In this document: piece by piece, positions 44,163-54,314 of the stretch
How positions within the stretch are numbered: position 1 is the stretch's first letter
Layout of the letters: each line of letters opens with the position of its first letter
NCBI GenBank assembly: GCA_022711765.1
Contig: JAKLEB010000002.1
Coordinates: 753,726 to 817,725 of the forward strand
Length of the DNA stretch: 64,000 bases
DNA from: Candidatus Krumholzibacteriota bacterium
GTDB lineage: Bacteria > Krumholzibacteriota > Krumholzibacteriia > LZORAL124-64-63
Direction of reading: 5' to 3'
Notes under the pieces: generated by a model
What the model was told of the DNA's origin: nothing
The model's input: the letters and a program-made list of their open reading frames with translations, nothing else
The model's database searches: none
Position numbers and translations under genes: made by a program

Positions 44163-46223
44163 CTAGGTCTCATCCTCCTGCGTGCAGAAGTACTCGATCG
44201 TCTTCTGGGCGCAGGTCTGGCAGTAGCCCAGCTTGTGCAGCATCGTGTCGATCATGCGGTCGTACAGGTTCTGGTTCTCCTCGTTGGTCCGGTTCGCGAG
44301 CGCGCCGATCAGGCTGCCGGCGCCCGCGATGTCGCTCTTGAGGCGGACGTCCGTGACGGCCTTGACGAGCTCCAGGTTGTCCATGAAGTCGTAGTTGGGG
44401 TCGACGCCGATCTTCTGGCCGTAGATCTTGCGGATCGACGTGCGGAAGCTCTCGCGTTGCTCGTCGGTCTTCAGCTGCAGCCGTTCCTCGATGCTCTTGA
44501 TGAACCGCTCGTCGACCTTGAGCGCCCGCAGCTCGCCGGTCTGCGGGTCCTTGTACTTCCACATCTTGTCCGGGCCGAGATGCTCGGCGTCGATGCCGAT
44601 GATCATGTTGACGTAGTTCATCACATCCTTGCGGATCGCCTGCGGCTCGTCCATGTACGCGTTGAACATCTCGGTGAGGATGCGCTCGCGGTAGAGGCCG
44701 CGCGCGGTCTTGAGGTCCTCGAGGTACTTCGCGCGGTCGTTGTTGTCGTGGACGTAGTCGAGGATCACGCGCTCGAGCGTCTTGAAGACGTCGTGCGCGA
44801 ACATGCAGCGGCCCTCGTTGGTCTCCGAGCTCTCGACCATGAGCTGGATGGCGCGCCCGAGATTGCGCTGGCCCAGGCCCTTCTGACCGAAGCGGTGGGT
44901 GATGTCCGTGTCCTGGCTCAGGGTGTCGATGACCTCGGCCAGGGTCTTGATCGATTTCTCGCCGGCGATCTCGCCCGCCGCGAGCTTCATGGTCTCGATC
45001 GGCGTGAGCTTCTCGGTGTGCGGCAGCCGCGAGAGGATGACCGTGACGCTGGCCGCGTAGTTGAGGTTCGGATCCTGGTGCAGGTCGTCGCGGTTGAGCG
45101 TGGTCTTGGTCTCGCTGCCGATCGCGTACTGGGTGAGCTGGTGCTGCAGCAGGTAGTTCGTGTTGTGCGAGATATAGCAGATGCGGCACCGGTCGACGAT
45201 CGGCGCCTCCTCCTTTTCGGCGAGGAAGCGGTTGAACTCGTTGTTGTTGCTGGTGGCGATGATCAGCGTGTCGATCGGCCACTTGTAGCCGTCGATCTCG
45301 ATCGTGCGGTTCTGGATCACGCCGAGGTAGACCTGGACGAGGTCCTTCTTGTTCTTGAACATCTCGTCCGAGAAGTGGATGCCGCCGCCGGCGACCCGCG
45401 CCAGGGCGCCGCGCCGCAGGTCGAAGCGATAGGGGTTGTTGGTGTCGGCTATGTGCAGCAGGCGCTGGATCGACTCCTCGCCGAGGAGGTCGACCGCGCT
45501 CGAGGTGATCTTGTCCTTCGCGGGGTACTTGCCCGTCACGGTGCCCAGGCTCTCGGTCAAGGGCACCGGCACGATCTCGATGTGGGTGAGCATCTGGTCG
45601 AGCTTGCCGTCGCAGAACTCGCGCAGGTCGTTCCAGATGTAGCTGGAGCACGCGCCCAGGGGCCGGTAGTCGTCCCAGAGTCGATCCAGCTGCGCCGGCG
45701 TGAATCCGACCTTGCGGGCGAGGTAGTCCCGGCTCGCCTCGGGCGTCTCCAGGAGGTTCATCGCCAGGATGGCGGGGTCCTCGTACGTCTGGCTCTCGAT
45801 GGTCGCGATCTTGCCGTATGATCCGATTCCGGTCAGGTCGGTGAAACGGAACGTGTACTTCCGGTTGCGCGGCCGGGCGAGGAACTCGCGGTACAGGCGG
45901 CTCACGTATTCGACGAAGAACGTCTTGCCGTTGCCGGGCTCGCCCACGAGGACGTACGCCATCTCCTTCGAGGACCCGCCCTCGGCGGCGTCCTTGACGT
46001 ACGAGACGAAGCTGTTGATCTCGTCGTACATGCCGACGATGTGCTTCTTGCCGTGGCGGAAGATCTTGAAGTCATAGGTGGACTTTCCGTTCACCACGAC
46101 CTTCTCGATCTCGCCCTCCAGGATCATGCGGCTGATGCCCGCGAAGGCGTTCTCGAAGACCCGGTCGCCGGTCTTCAACGCGAGCAGGTGGTTCTGCAGC
46201 GTGTTTTCCTTGCCGTTGGTCAT
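44163..46223 (-). CDS. prkA: PrkA-family serine protein kinase/AAA+ ATPase
   Basis: 686 residues from the ATG at 46223; the longer frame covers the promoter region. The N-terminus is followed by GMYDEINSFVSYVKDAAEGG and Walker A LVGEPGNGKTFF, IIATSNNNEFNRF at the sensor, a CRIC pair (DRCRICYISH) and a C-terminal CQTC...FC cluster that may bind a metal. The AAA+ plus kinase-like layout matches PrkA/YeaG, a stress protein linked to starvation survival and sporulation. It is the first gene of a four-gene operon (prkA, DUF444, spoVR, second prkA) behind a near-consensus sigma-54 promoter. Confidence 0.93.
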   Translation of the reverse strand: MTNGKENTLQNHLLALKTGDRVFENAFAGISRMILEGEIEKVVVNGKSTYDFKIFRHGKKHIVGMYDEINSFVSYVKDAAEGGSSKEMAYVLVGEPGNGKTFFVEYVSRLYREFLARPRNRKYTFRFTDLTGIGSYGKIATIESQTYEDPAILAMNLLETPEASRDYLARKVGFTPAQLDRLWDDYRPLGACSSYIWNDLREFCDGKLDQMLTHIEIVPVPLTESLGTVTGKYPAKDKITSSAVDLLGEESIQRLLHIADTNNPYRFDLRRGALARVAGGGIHFSDEMFKNKKDLVQVYLGVIQNRTIEIDGYKWPIDTLIIATSNNNEFNRFLAEKEEAPIVDRCRICYISHNTNYLLQHQLTQYAIGSETKTTLNRDDLHQDPNLNYAASVTVILSRLPHTEKLTPIETMKLAAGEIAGEKSIKTLAEVIDTLSQDTDITHRFGQKGLGQRNLGRAIQLMVESSETNEGRCMFAHDVFKTLERVILDYVHDNNDRAKYLEDLKTARGLYRERILTEMFNAYMDEPQAIRKDVMNYVNMIIGIDAEHLGPDKMWKYKDPQTGELRALKVDERFIKSIEERLQLKTDEQRESFRTSIRKIYGQKIGVDPNYDFMDNLELVKAVTDVRLKSDIAGAGSLIGALANRTNEENQNLYDRMIDTMLHKLGYCQTCAQKTIEYFCTQEDET

Positions 46224-46286
46224 GATCGCCACCGTCCCTGGATCGGATCCCGGATGAACATCGTTGCCGTCTGGACGCCGACACGC

Positions 46287-46298
46287 GACATGCATGTC
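46287..46298. repeat. Perfect palindrome over the PrkA-operon start site
   Basis: GACATGCATGTC, 12 bases, spans about -9 to +3 of the predicted sigma-54 start. It resembles but does not match the LexA boxes (GAC-N6-GTC instead of GAC-N4-GTC). Confidence 0.4.
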
Positions 46299-46300
46299 AG

Positions 46301-46315
46301 GCAAGGGCCGTGCCG
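46301..46315 (-). promoter_or_regulatory. Sigma-54 (RpoN) promoter of the PrkA operon
   Basis: The minus strand reads C-GGCACG-GCCC-TTGC-C, matching TGGCACG-N4-TTGC except for the base before GG. The start is predicted near 46289, 66 bases before the prkA ATG. The E. coli yeaGH operon is also sigma-54 dependent, which supports the call. Confidence 0.75.
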
Positions 46316-46454
46316 GAACCGGAAGTGGCGATTTATCAAGGAGTGGGCGCGTACTGCGAACCGGTGGTCCCTGGCAAGAACATACGGAAATGTGGATGGT
46401 TCAGCACCTGGTCGCGGCCCGGTTTCTCGGGGGCGGTTCCGGGGCGCGCCGGAC

Positions 46455-46484
46455 TTGACGTTGCAGACGCATGTCTGCTATCGT
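46455..46484 (+). promoter_or_regulatory. lexA promoter
   Basis: TTGACG (46455-46460), 18 bases, TATCGT (46479-46484). The spacer is occupied by the LexA box. The start near 46491 gives a short leader with AAAGGA before the GTG at 46507. Confidence 0.7.
46463..46478. promoter_or_regulatory. LexA operator of lexA
   Basis: GCAGAC-GCAT-GTCTGC, a perfect 6-base inverted repeat with a 4-base centre, two bases after the -35 and directly abutting the -10. The same box and geometry recur before imuA. Confidence 0.8.
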
Positions 46485-46506
46485 GACCGCAGCGAAAGGA
46501 GCCGCC

Positions 46507-47115
46507 GTGTCCCGGACGCCAGCTGGCGAGACCCGCCGCCGCGTGCTCGCCTTCGTTCGCGAGCGCATCCTCGCCGGCGCGCCGCCCACCACCCGGGAGG
46601 TCCAGGAGCACCTGGGCTTCGCCGCCGTGCAGTCGGCGCGGCAGCACCTCGAGGCGCTCGTCGCGGAGGGCAAGCTCTCCAAGCAGCCGGGCCGCGCCCG
46701 CGGCTACCGGCTGCCCGCCGGCACGTCGGCGGTCGCGCGGCCGGTGCCGATCCTGGGCCGCGTCGCGGCGGGCAAGCTGAGCGAGGCGTTCGAGGCGCCT
46801 GACGGCTGGCTCGCGGTCGAGGGCCGGCCCGACCAGGAGACGCTCTTCGCCCTCACGGTGCGCGGCGAGAGCATGACCGGCGCCGGGATCCTGCCCGGCG
46901 ACCTGGTGGTGGTGCGGCGGCAGGAGCGGGCCCCGGACGGCGCGATCGTGGTCGCGCTGGTGGGCGGCGAGGCCACGGTCAAGCGCCTGCGTCTGCGCGC
47001 CCGGCGGGTCGAACTGCACGCCGAGAACCCGGCGTTCGCACCCATCGTGCCCGGCGCGGGGAGCGACGTGCGCATCCTCGGCCAGGTCGTCGAGGTGCGG
47101 CGCCGGCTCGGCTGA
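46507..47115 (+). CDS. lexA: LexA repressor
   Basis: 202 residues from the GTG at 46507, with AAAGGA (46495-46500) upstream. The in-frame ATG at 46471 lies inside the operator and cannot be the start. The N-terminal winged helix (PPTTREVQEHLGFAAVQSARQHLEALVAEGKL) is followed by the latent-protease domain with cleavage site Ala88-Gly89 (GRVAAGKL), Ser122 (RGESMTGAGI) and Lys159 (ATVKRLR). RecA-stimulated self-cleavage should release the SOS genes. It autoregulates through the box in its own promoter and sits just upstream of the mutasome genes. Confidence 0.95.
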   Translation: MSRTPAGETRRRVLAFVRERILAGAPPTTREVQEHLGFAAVQSARQHLEALVAEGKLSKQPGRARGYRLPAGTSAVARPVPILGRVAAGKLSEAFEAPDGWLAVEGRPDQETLFALTVRGESMTGAGILPGDLVVVRRQERAPDGAIVVALVGGEATVKRLRLRARRVELHAENPAFAPIVPGAGSDVRILGQVVEVRRRLG

Positions 47116-47126
47116 TCCGCCGCCCC

Positions 47127-47153
47127 GGATTTTCGCCCGGCAGGCGAAAATCC
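47127..47153 (+). terminator. Hairpin between lexA and imuA
   Basis: GGATTTTCGCC-CGGCA-GGCGAAAATCC, a perfect 11-bp stem with a 5-base loop, 12 bases after the lexA stop and 3 bases before the imuA -35. It likely separates the two transcription units, though no T-run follows. Confidence 0.5.
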
Positions 47154-47155
47154 CC

Positions 47156-47185
47156 TTGCCAATCCAGACAAATGTCTGCTATGCT
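47156..47185 (+). promoter_or_regulatory. imuA-imuB-dnaE2 promoter
   Basis: TTGCCA (47156-47161), 18 bases, TATGCT (47180-47185), with the LexA box filling the spacer exactly as in lexA. The start is expected near 47192, before AAGGAGG (47209-47215). Confidence 0.7.
47164..47179. promoter_or_regulatory. LexA operator of the mutasome operon
   Basis: CCAGAC-AAAT-GTCTGC; arms CAGAC/GTCTG are perfectly inverted around 4 bases. It is placed 2 bases after the -35 and adjoins the -10, identical to the lexA site. Confidence 0.8.
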
Positions 47186-47221
47186 GGGAAGCGCCTGCTC
47201 GCCTGGTGAAGGAGGTGCTTC

Positions 47222-47896
47222 GTGGCCGAGCCAGCCCGGGCGCTCGATGCGCTCGCCGTCATCCGCGAACATCCCGCGCTGGTGCGCCTGCGAGTCTCGG
47301 CGGTCCAACCGGCGGTCCAGCCGGCGGACGGTCGGCTCTGGTCGCGCGCCGAGCTGGCCGGGCGTCTCTGTGAACTGGGGCCGGGGGCTGCGCCCGCCGT
47401 GCTGAGCGTCGCCTTCGCCCTGGTGCGTGACGCCCAGCTGGCCGGCGAGCCCGCGGCATGGGTGGCCGTCGGCCCCGACCTCTTCTTCGCGCCCGACGTC
47501 GCGGCCGGCGGGGTCGACCTCGCCGCCCTCCCGGTCGTGCGGGCGCCCGACGCGGCGGCGGCCGGCCGTGCGGCCGACCTGCTGCTGCGCTCGGGCGCGT
47601 TCGGACTGGTGGTTGTGGACCTCGCGGCGGCGGGCCGTCCGGCCGAGCTGCCCCTGCCCCTGCAGAGCCGCCTCGTCCAGCTCGCGCTGCGGCACGACGC
47701 GGCCGTGCTCTGCCTGACCGCGACGCCGCCGGACCGGCCGTCGCTGGGCTCGCTCGTCTCGCTGCGCGCGGTCGCCACGCGCCGGCGCGTGGGCGAGGGG
47801 CGGTACGCGTGCGAGGTCACGGCCGTCAAGGACAAGCGCCACGGTCCCGGCTGGCGCTGGCGGGAGGTGTGCCGTGGACCCGACGGGCTGTCCTGA
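47222..47896 (+). CDS. imuA: ImuA-like RecA-fold mutasome protein
   Basis: 224 residues from a GTG 6 bases after AAGGAGG. It is weakly conserved: VLSVAFALVRDAQLAGEPAAWVAV and LLLRSGAFGLVVVDLAAAG resemble the strands of a RecA/SulA-like core, but no Walker A motif is seen, as is common in ImuA. The identification rests on position: LexA box upstream, imuB overlapping by 23 bases and dnaE2 next. ImuA supports translesion synthesis by ImuB and DnaE2 after DNA damage, probably by contacting RecA and ImuB. Confidence 0.85.
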   Translation: MAEPARALDALAVIREHPALVRLRVSAVQPAVQPADGRLWSRAELAGRLCELGPGAAPAVLSVAFALVRDAQLAGEPAAWVAVGPDLFFAPDVAAGGVDLAALPVVRAPDAAAAGRAADLLLRSGAFGLVVVDLAAAGRPAELPLPLQSRLVQLALRHDAAVLCLTATPPDRPSLGSLVSLRAVATRRRVGEGRYACEVTAVKDKRHGPGWRWREVCRGPDGLS

Positions 47897-49390
47897 GCGC
47901 TCCGGCGGCGGCGGCGCGGGCGCCGGGTCGCCCGCGCGCATCGCCTGCGTCGATCTGCCGGCCTGGCCGCTGCAGCTGCTGCTGCGCCGGCATCCGGACT
48001 GGCGCGAGGGCCCCGCGGCCGTGGTCGCCGAGGACAGCCCCCAGGCGCCGCTCGTGTGGGTCAACGGCGCGGCGCGGCGCCGCGGCATCCTGCCCGGCCT
48101 GCGGTACGCGGCGGCGCTGTCGCTCGCGCACGACCTGCGGGCGGGCACGGTGGCGGCGCGCGAGCTCGCCGCGGCCGGCGAGCGGCTGCACCGGCACCTG
48201 CGGCGCTACAGCCCGCGCGTCGAGGCGGCCGGCCACGAGCCGGGCGTGTTCTGGCTCGACGCGCAGGGGTTGGACCGGCTGTACGGGTCGCCGGGCGCCT
48301 GGGCCGGGCGCCTGCACAGCTCGCTCGTCCGCGCCGACCTGGCGGCGAGCGTCGCCGTCGGTTTCACCCGCTTCGGCAGCTACGGCCTCGCGCGCACCTG
48401 CCGCGGCGTGACCGTGGCGGCCACCGCGCGCGACGAGCTGGCCGTGCTGCGCCGGGTGCCCCTCGTTCGCCTGCAGCTCGAGCCGCGGCTGCGCGACCAC
48501 CTCGCCCGTCTCGGCGTGCGCACGGTTGGCGCGCTCTGCGACCTGCCCGAGCAGGGCGTCGGCGCGCGCTTCGGCGCGGCCGCCGTCGAGCTGCACCGCC
48601 TGGCGCGCGGCGCCGCGTTCGCGCCGCTGCAGGCCTCGTGCCCGGTCGAGCCCGAGCGCGCGGAGGAGGTCCTCGACGAGCCGGAGAGCGATGCCTGGCG
48701 CCTGCTGTTCCTCGTCAAGCGCGCGCTGCATCCGCTGCTCGATCGCCTGGCCGACCGCCTGCGCGCCGTGACGGCCGCGCACCTCGAGCTGTGGCTCGCC
48801 GACCGTGCCGGCACCCGCCTGCGCGAGACGCTGCGCCCCGCCGCGCCGACGCTCGACGCGGTGCTCCTGCTCGAGCTGATCCGCCTGCGCCTGGAACGGC
48901 TCGCGCTCACCGCCGGCGTCGAGCGCGTGGTCCTCGCCCTCGACGACACCGCGGCCACCGCCGAGTGCCTCGACCTCTTCGCGCAGCAGCGCCGCCGCGA
49001 TCCCGCGGCCGCGGCGCGCGCCCTCGCCCGGGTGCGCGCCGAGCTGGGCGACGCGGCGGTCGTGCGGGCGGAACTGGGGTCCGGGCACCTGCCGGAGGCG
49101 CGCGTGCGGTGGGCGCCGCTGGATGCGCCACCGGCCGCGCCGCCCGCCGCGGCCCTGCCGCCGCTCGAGATCGGGCCGCCGCCGCTGGTGCGCCGCCTGC
49201 TCGCCCGGCCGCGCCCGGTGCCGGCGCCGCGTCCCGAGTTCGTGTGTGCCGGACCGTTCCACCTCTCGGGCGGCTGGTGGCGCGGCGAGATCCGGCGCGC
49301 GTACTGCTTCGTCAAGGTCGGCGGCCGTGAGCTGCGCTGGGTCTTCCGCGATCGGCGGCGGCGGCGGTGGCTCTTGCAGGGGAGGGTGGA

Positions 49391-49394
<4 letters not shown>
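47874..49394 (+). CDS. imuB: ImuB, catalytically inactive Y-family polymerase-like protein
   Basis: 506 residues from a GTG with GGAGG 6 bases before it, overlapping imuA. The Y-family fold is visible: [12 protein letters not shown] in the palm, [15 protein letters not shown] in the fingers, and [20 protein letters not shown] with the helix-hairpin-helix [16 protein letters not shown]. The palm motif that should carry catalytic acids (SxDE type) reads [15 protein letters not shown], so polymerase activity is not expected, as known for ImuB. ImuB acts as the hub linking DnaE2, ImuA and the beta clamp. The dnaE2 start overlaps its stop. Confidence 0.92.
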
Positions 49395-52588
<3,194 letters not shown>

Positions 52589-52600
52589 GGGCGCGCCGGG

Positions 52601-52630
52601 TGGACCGCCGGCGGCGTCCCGTGGTAGAAT
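52601..52630 (+). promoter_or_regulatory. Promoter of the small sorting-domain/FGE-like/sulfatase operon
   Basis: TGGACC (52601-52606), 18 bases, TAGAAT (52625-52630). The start near 52637 gives a ~45-base leader. Confidence 0.5.
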
Positions 52631-52681
52631 CGACGGCGGGAGTCCTGGATCTGGCTCGCGCAATCGAGAGGCGAGTTCAGG

Positions 52682-53242
52682 ATGTGCCTCCGAGCCATCA
52701 CGGTCGCCGCGATCGCGTGGATGGTCTTCTCGCCGGGCGGACCTGCCCGCGCGACGTCGCCCGACCTCGTGATCCGTCTGGACGACGGGTCGTCGCGCGC
52801 CTTCGCGCTCGAGGTGGTTCGCTATCTCGAGTTCGCCGGCGACAGCTTGCGCATTCGCCTGGATGCCGGCGACCAGAGCTTCGCGGTTGGCGACATCGTG
52901 TCGCTCGCGTTCGCGTGGCACCCGACGGGCGTGGTGGACCCCGGCGACGGCGAGGCGCTCACCCGCATCGCTCACCTGCTGCCGAACCAGCCGAATCCCG
53001 GCGGCCCCGAGACGAGGATCGCCTTCGAACTGCCCCGCGCCGGCGCCGTCAGGCTGCGGATCTACGGCGTCGACGGCCGGCTCGTGCGCTCGCTCGTCAA
53101 TGAGGCGCGCGACGCAGGGCGTCACAGCGTCCGCTGGGACGCCCGTGACGACGCGGGCCGGCCGGCGCCGAGCGGGGTCTATGTTTATCGCCTCGAGGCG
53201 ATCGGCATCGATGAGAGTCGCAAGCTGCTGCTCGTCCGCTGA
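52682..53242 (+). CDS. Small exported protein with sorting domain
   Basis: 186 residues. Signal peptide ITVAAIAWMVFSPGGPARA, then two copies of a short beta-motif (LVIRLDDGSSRAFALEVVRYLEF and LRIRLDAGDQSFAVGDIVSLAF), then the FlgD-Ig-like module (PNQPNPGGPETRIAFELP, YGVDGRLVRSLV, WDARDDAGRPAPSGVY) ending KLLLVR. With almost no passenger domain it could be a carrier or matrix protein; its function is unknown. It leads an operon with the FGE-fold protein, 28 bases downstream. Confidence 0.75.
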   Translation: MCLRAITVAAIAWMVFSPGGPARATSPDLVIRLDDGSSRAFALEVVRYLEFAGDSLRIRLDAGDQSFAVGDIVSLAFAWHPTGVVDPGDGEALTRIAHLLPNQPNPGGPETRIAFELPRAGAVRLRIYGVDGRLVRSLVNEARDAGRHSVRWDARDDAGRPAPSGVYVYRLEAIGIDESRKLLLVR

Positions 53243-53270
53243 ACCGGCGGCGAGAGGAGGGAACGCGGCC

Positions 53271-54314
53271 ATGCCGGGACGCTCGCGGACCGTGATCGCC
53301 CTGGTCGTCCTCGTCGGGTTCGCCGGCGCGACGGGTCTGCTGGCGCAGGATTCCTGGCGCCTGCAGGTCCACCACGACGGTGCGGTCGACGAGTACGACG
53401 TCGCGGCGATCGACAGCATCACCTTCGTGCCGGTGGAGTTCACGCCGCCGCCGCTGGTGGCCGTGCCGGCCGGGTCGTTCGCGATGGGCGGGTATGACGG
53501 CTACTGCGGCTTCAACACGCACCAGGTCACCCTCACCCGCGGCATCCTGGTCGGCCAGCACGAGGTCACGAACCAGGAGTTTCTCGACGGTCTGCGCTGG
53601 GCGTTCGCGCGGGGCCACGTTGCCGTCGTCGACGGCCAGGTGCGCGACACCCTCGATGGCAGCGACGAGGTGCTCCTCGATCTCGACGACGCCGATTGCG
53701 AGATCGCGTTCGCGGACGGCGGATTCGTGCTGCGCGACGCCGGCTGGGGCGTCAATCCCCAGCACCCGGTGGTCGAGGTCCGCTGGTTCGGCGCGGTCTG
53801 CTTCTGCGACTGGTCGAGCCTGCGCGACGGCCTGCCGCGCGCCTACCTGCACGTGGGAGACTGGCCCTGCAACGGCGGCGATCCCTACGGCGCCGCCGGC
53901 TTCCGCCTGCTCACGGACGCCGAGTGGGAATACGTCGCGCGGTATCCGGACGGACGCCCGTATCCCTGGGGCGGCCAGGACCCCGCCTGCGCGCTCGCCA
54001 ACTTCGCGCCGGCGGACGGACCATGCGTGGGCTGGACCACGATCGCCGGCGCCTATCCGGCCGGCCAGTCGTTCCTGGGGCTCGCGGACCTCGCCGGCAA
54101 CGTGTTCGAGTGGTGCAACGACTGGCACGAGTGCGATCTCGGGTGGGCCGCGCAGGTCGATCCTCGCGGCCCGGCCGACGGCAGCCGCCGGGTCCTGCGC
54201 GGCGGCGGGTGGGTGTGCCAGGCCCTGAACGTCCGCTCCACGAGCCGCGATTGCTTCGCGCCAGCAGGCGCCGCCAACCACGCCGGGTTCCGGATCGCCA
54301 GGACCGGCCGATGA
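53271..54314 (+). CDS. Exported formylglycine-generating-enzyme-fold (SUMF1) protein, likely inactive as FGE
   Basis: 347 residues from an ATG after GAGGAGG. A signal peptide (VIALVVLVGFAGATGLLA) and a DGAVDEYDVAAIDSITF motif precede the FGE-sulfatase domain: VPAGSFAMGGYDG, LVGQHEVTNQEF, HPVVEVRWFGAVCFCDW, FRLLTDAEWEYVARYPDG, LAGNVFEWCNDW and VLRGGGWVCQALNVRSTSRDCF. In true FGE two cysteines five residues apart do catalysis; here the first (WVC) is present but the second position is Val. Other SUMF-fold proteins act as sugar-binding or scaffold modules. It is directly coupled (ATGA) to a sulfatase-like gene. Confidence 0.85.
   Translation: MPGRSRTVIALVVLVGFAGATGLLAQDSWRLQVHHDGAVDEYDVAAIDSITFVPVEFTPPPLVAVPAGSFAMGGYDGYCGFNTHQVTLTRGILVGQHEVTNQEFLDGLRWAFARGHVAVVDGQVRDTLDGSDEVLLDLDDADCEIAFADGGFVLRDAGWGVNPQHPVVEVRWFGAVCFCDWSSLRDGLPRAYLHVGDWPCNGGDPYGAAGFRLLTDAEWEYVARYPDGRPYPWGGQDPACALANFAPADGPCVGWTTIAGAYPAGQSFLGLADLAGNVFEWCNDWHECDLGWAAQVDPRGPADGSRRVLRGGGWVCQALNVRSTSRDCFAPAGAANHAGFRIARTGR

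Noticed and set aside
46461..46484. GACGCATGTC region as a coding start for lexA
   Set aside because: It lies in the operator between the -35 and -10, so it cannot be translated from this promoter.
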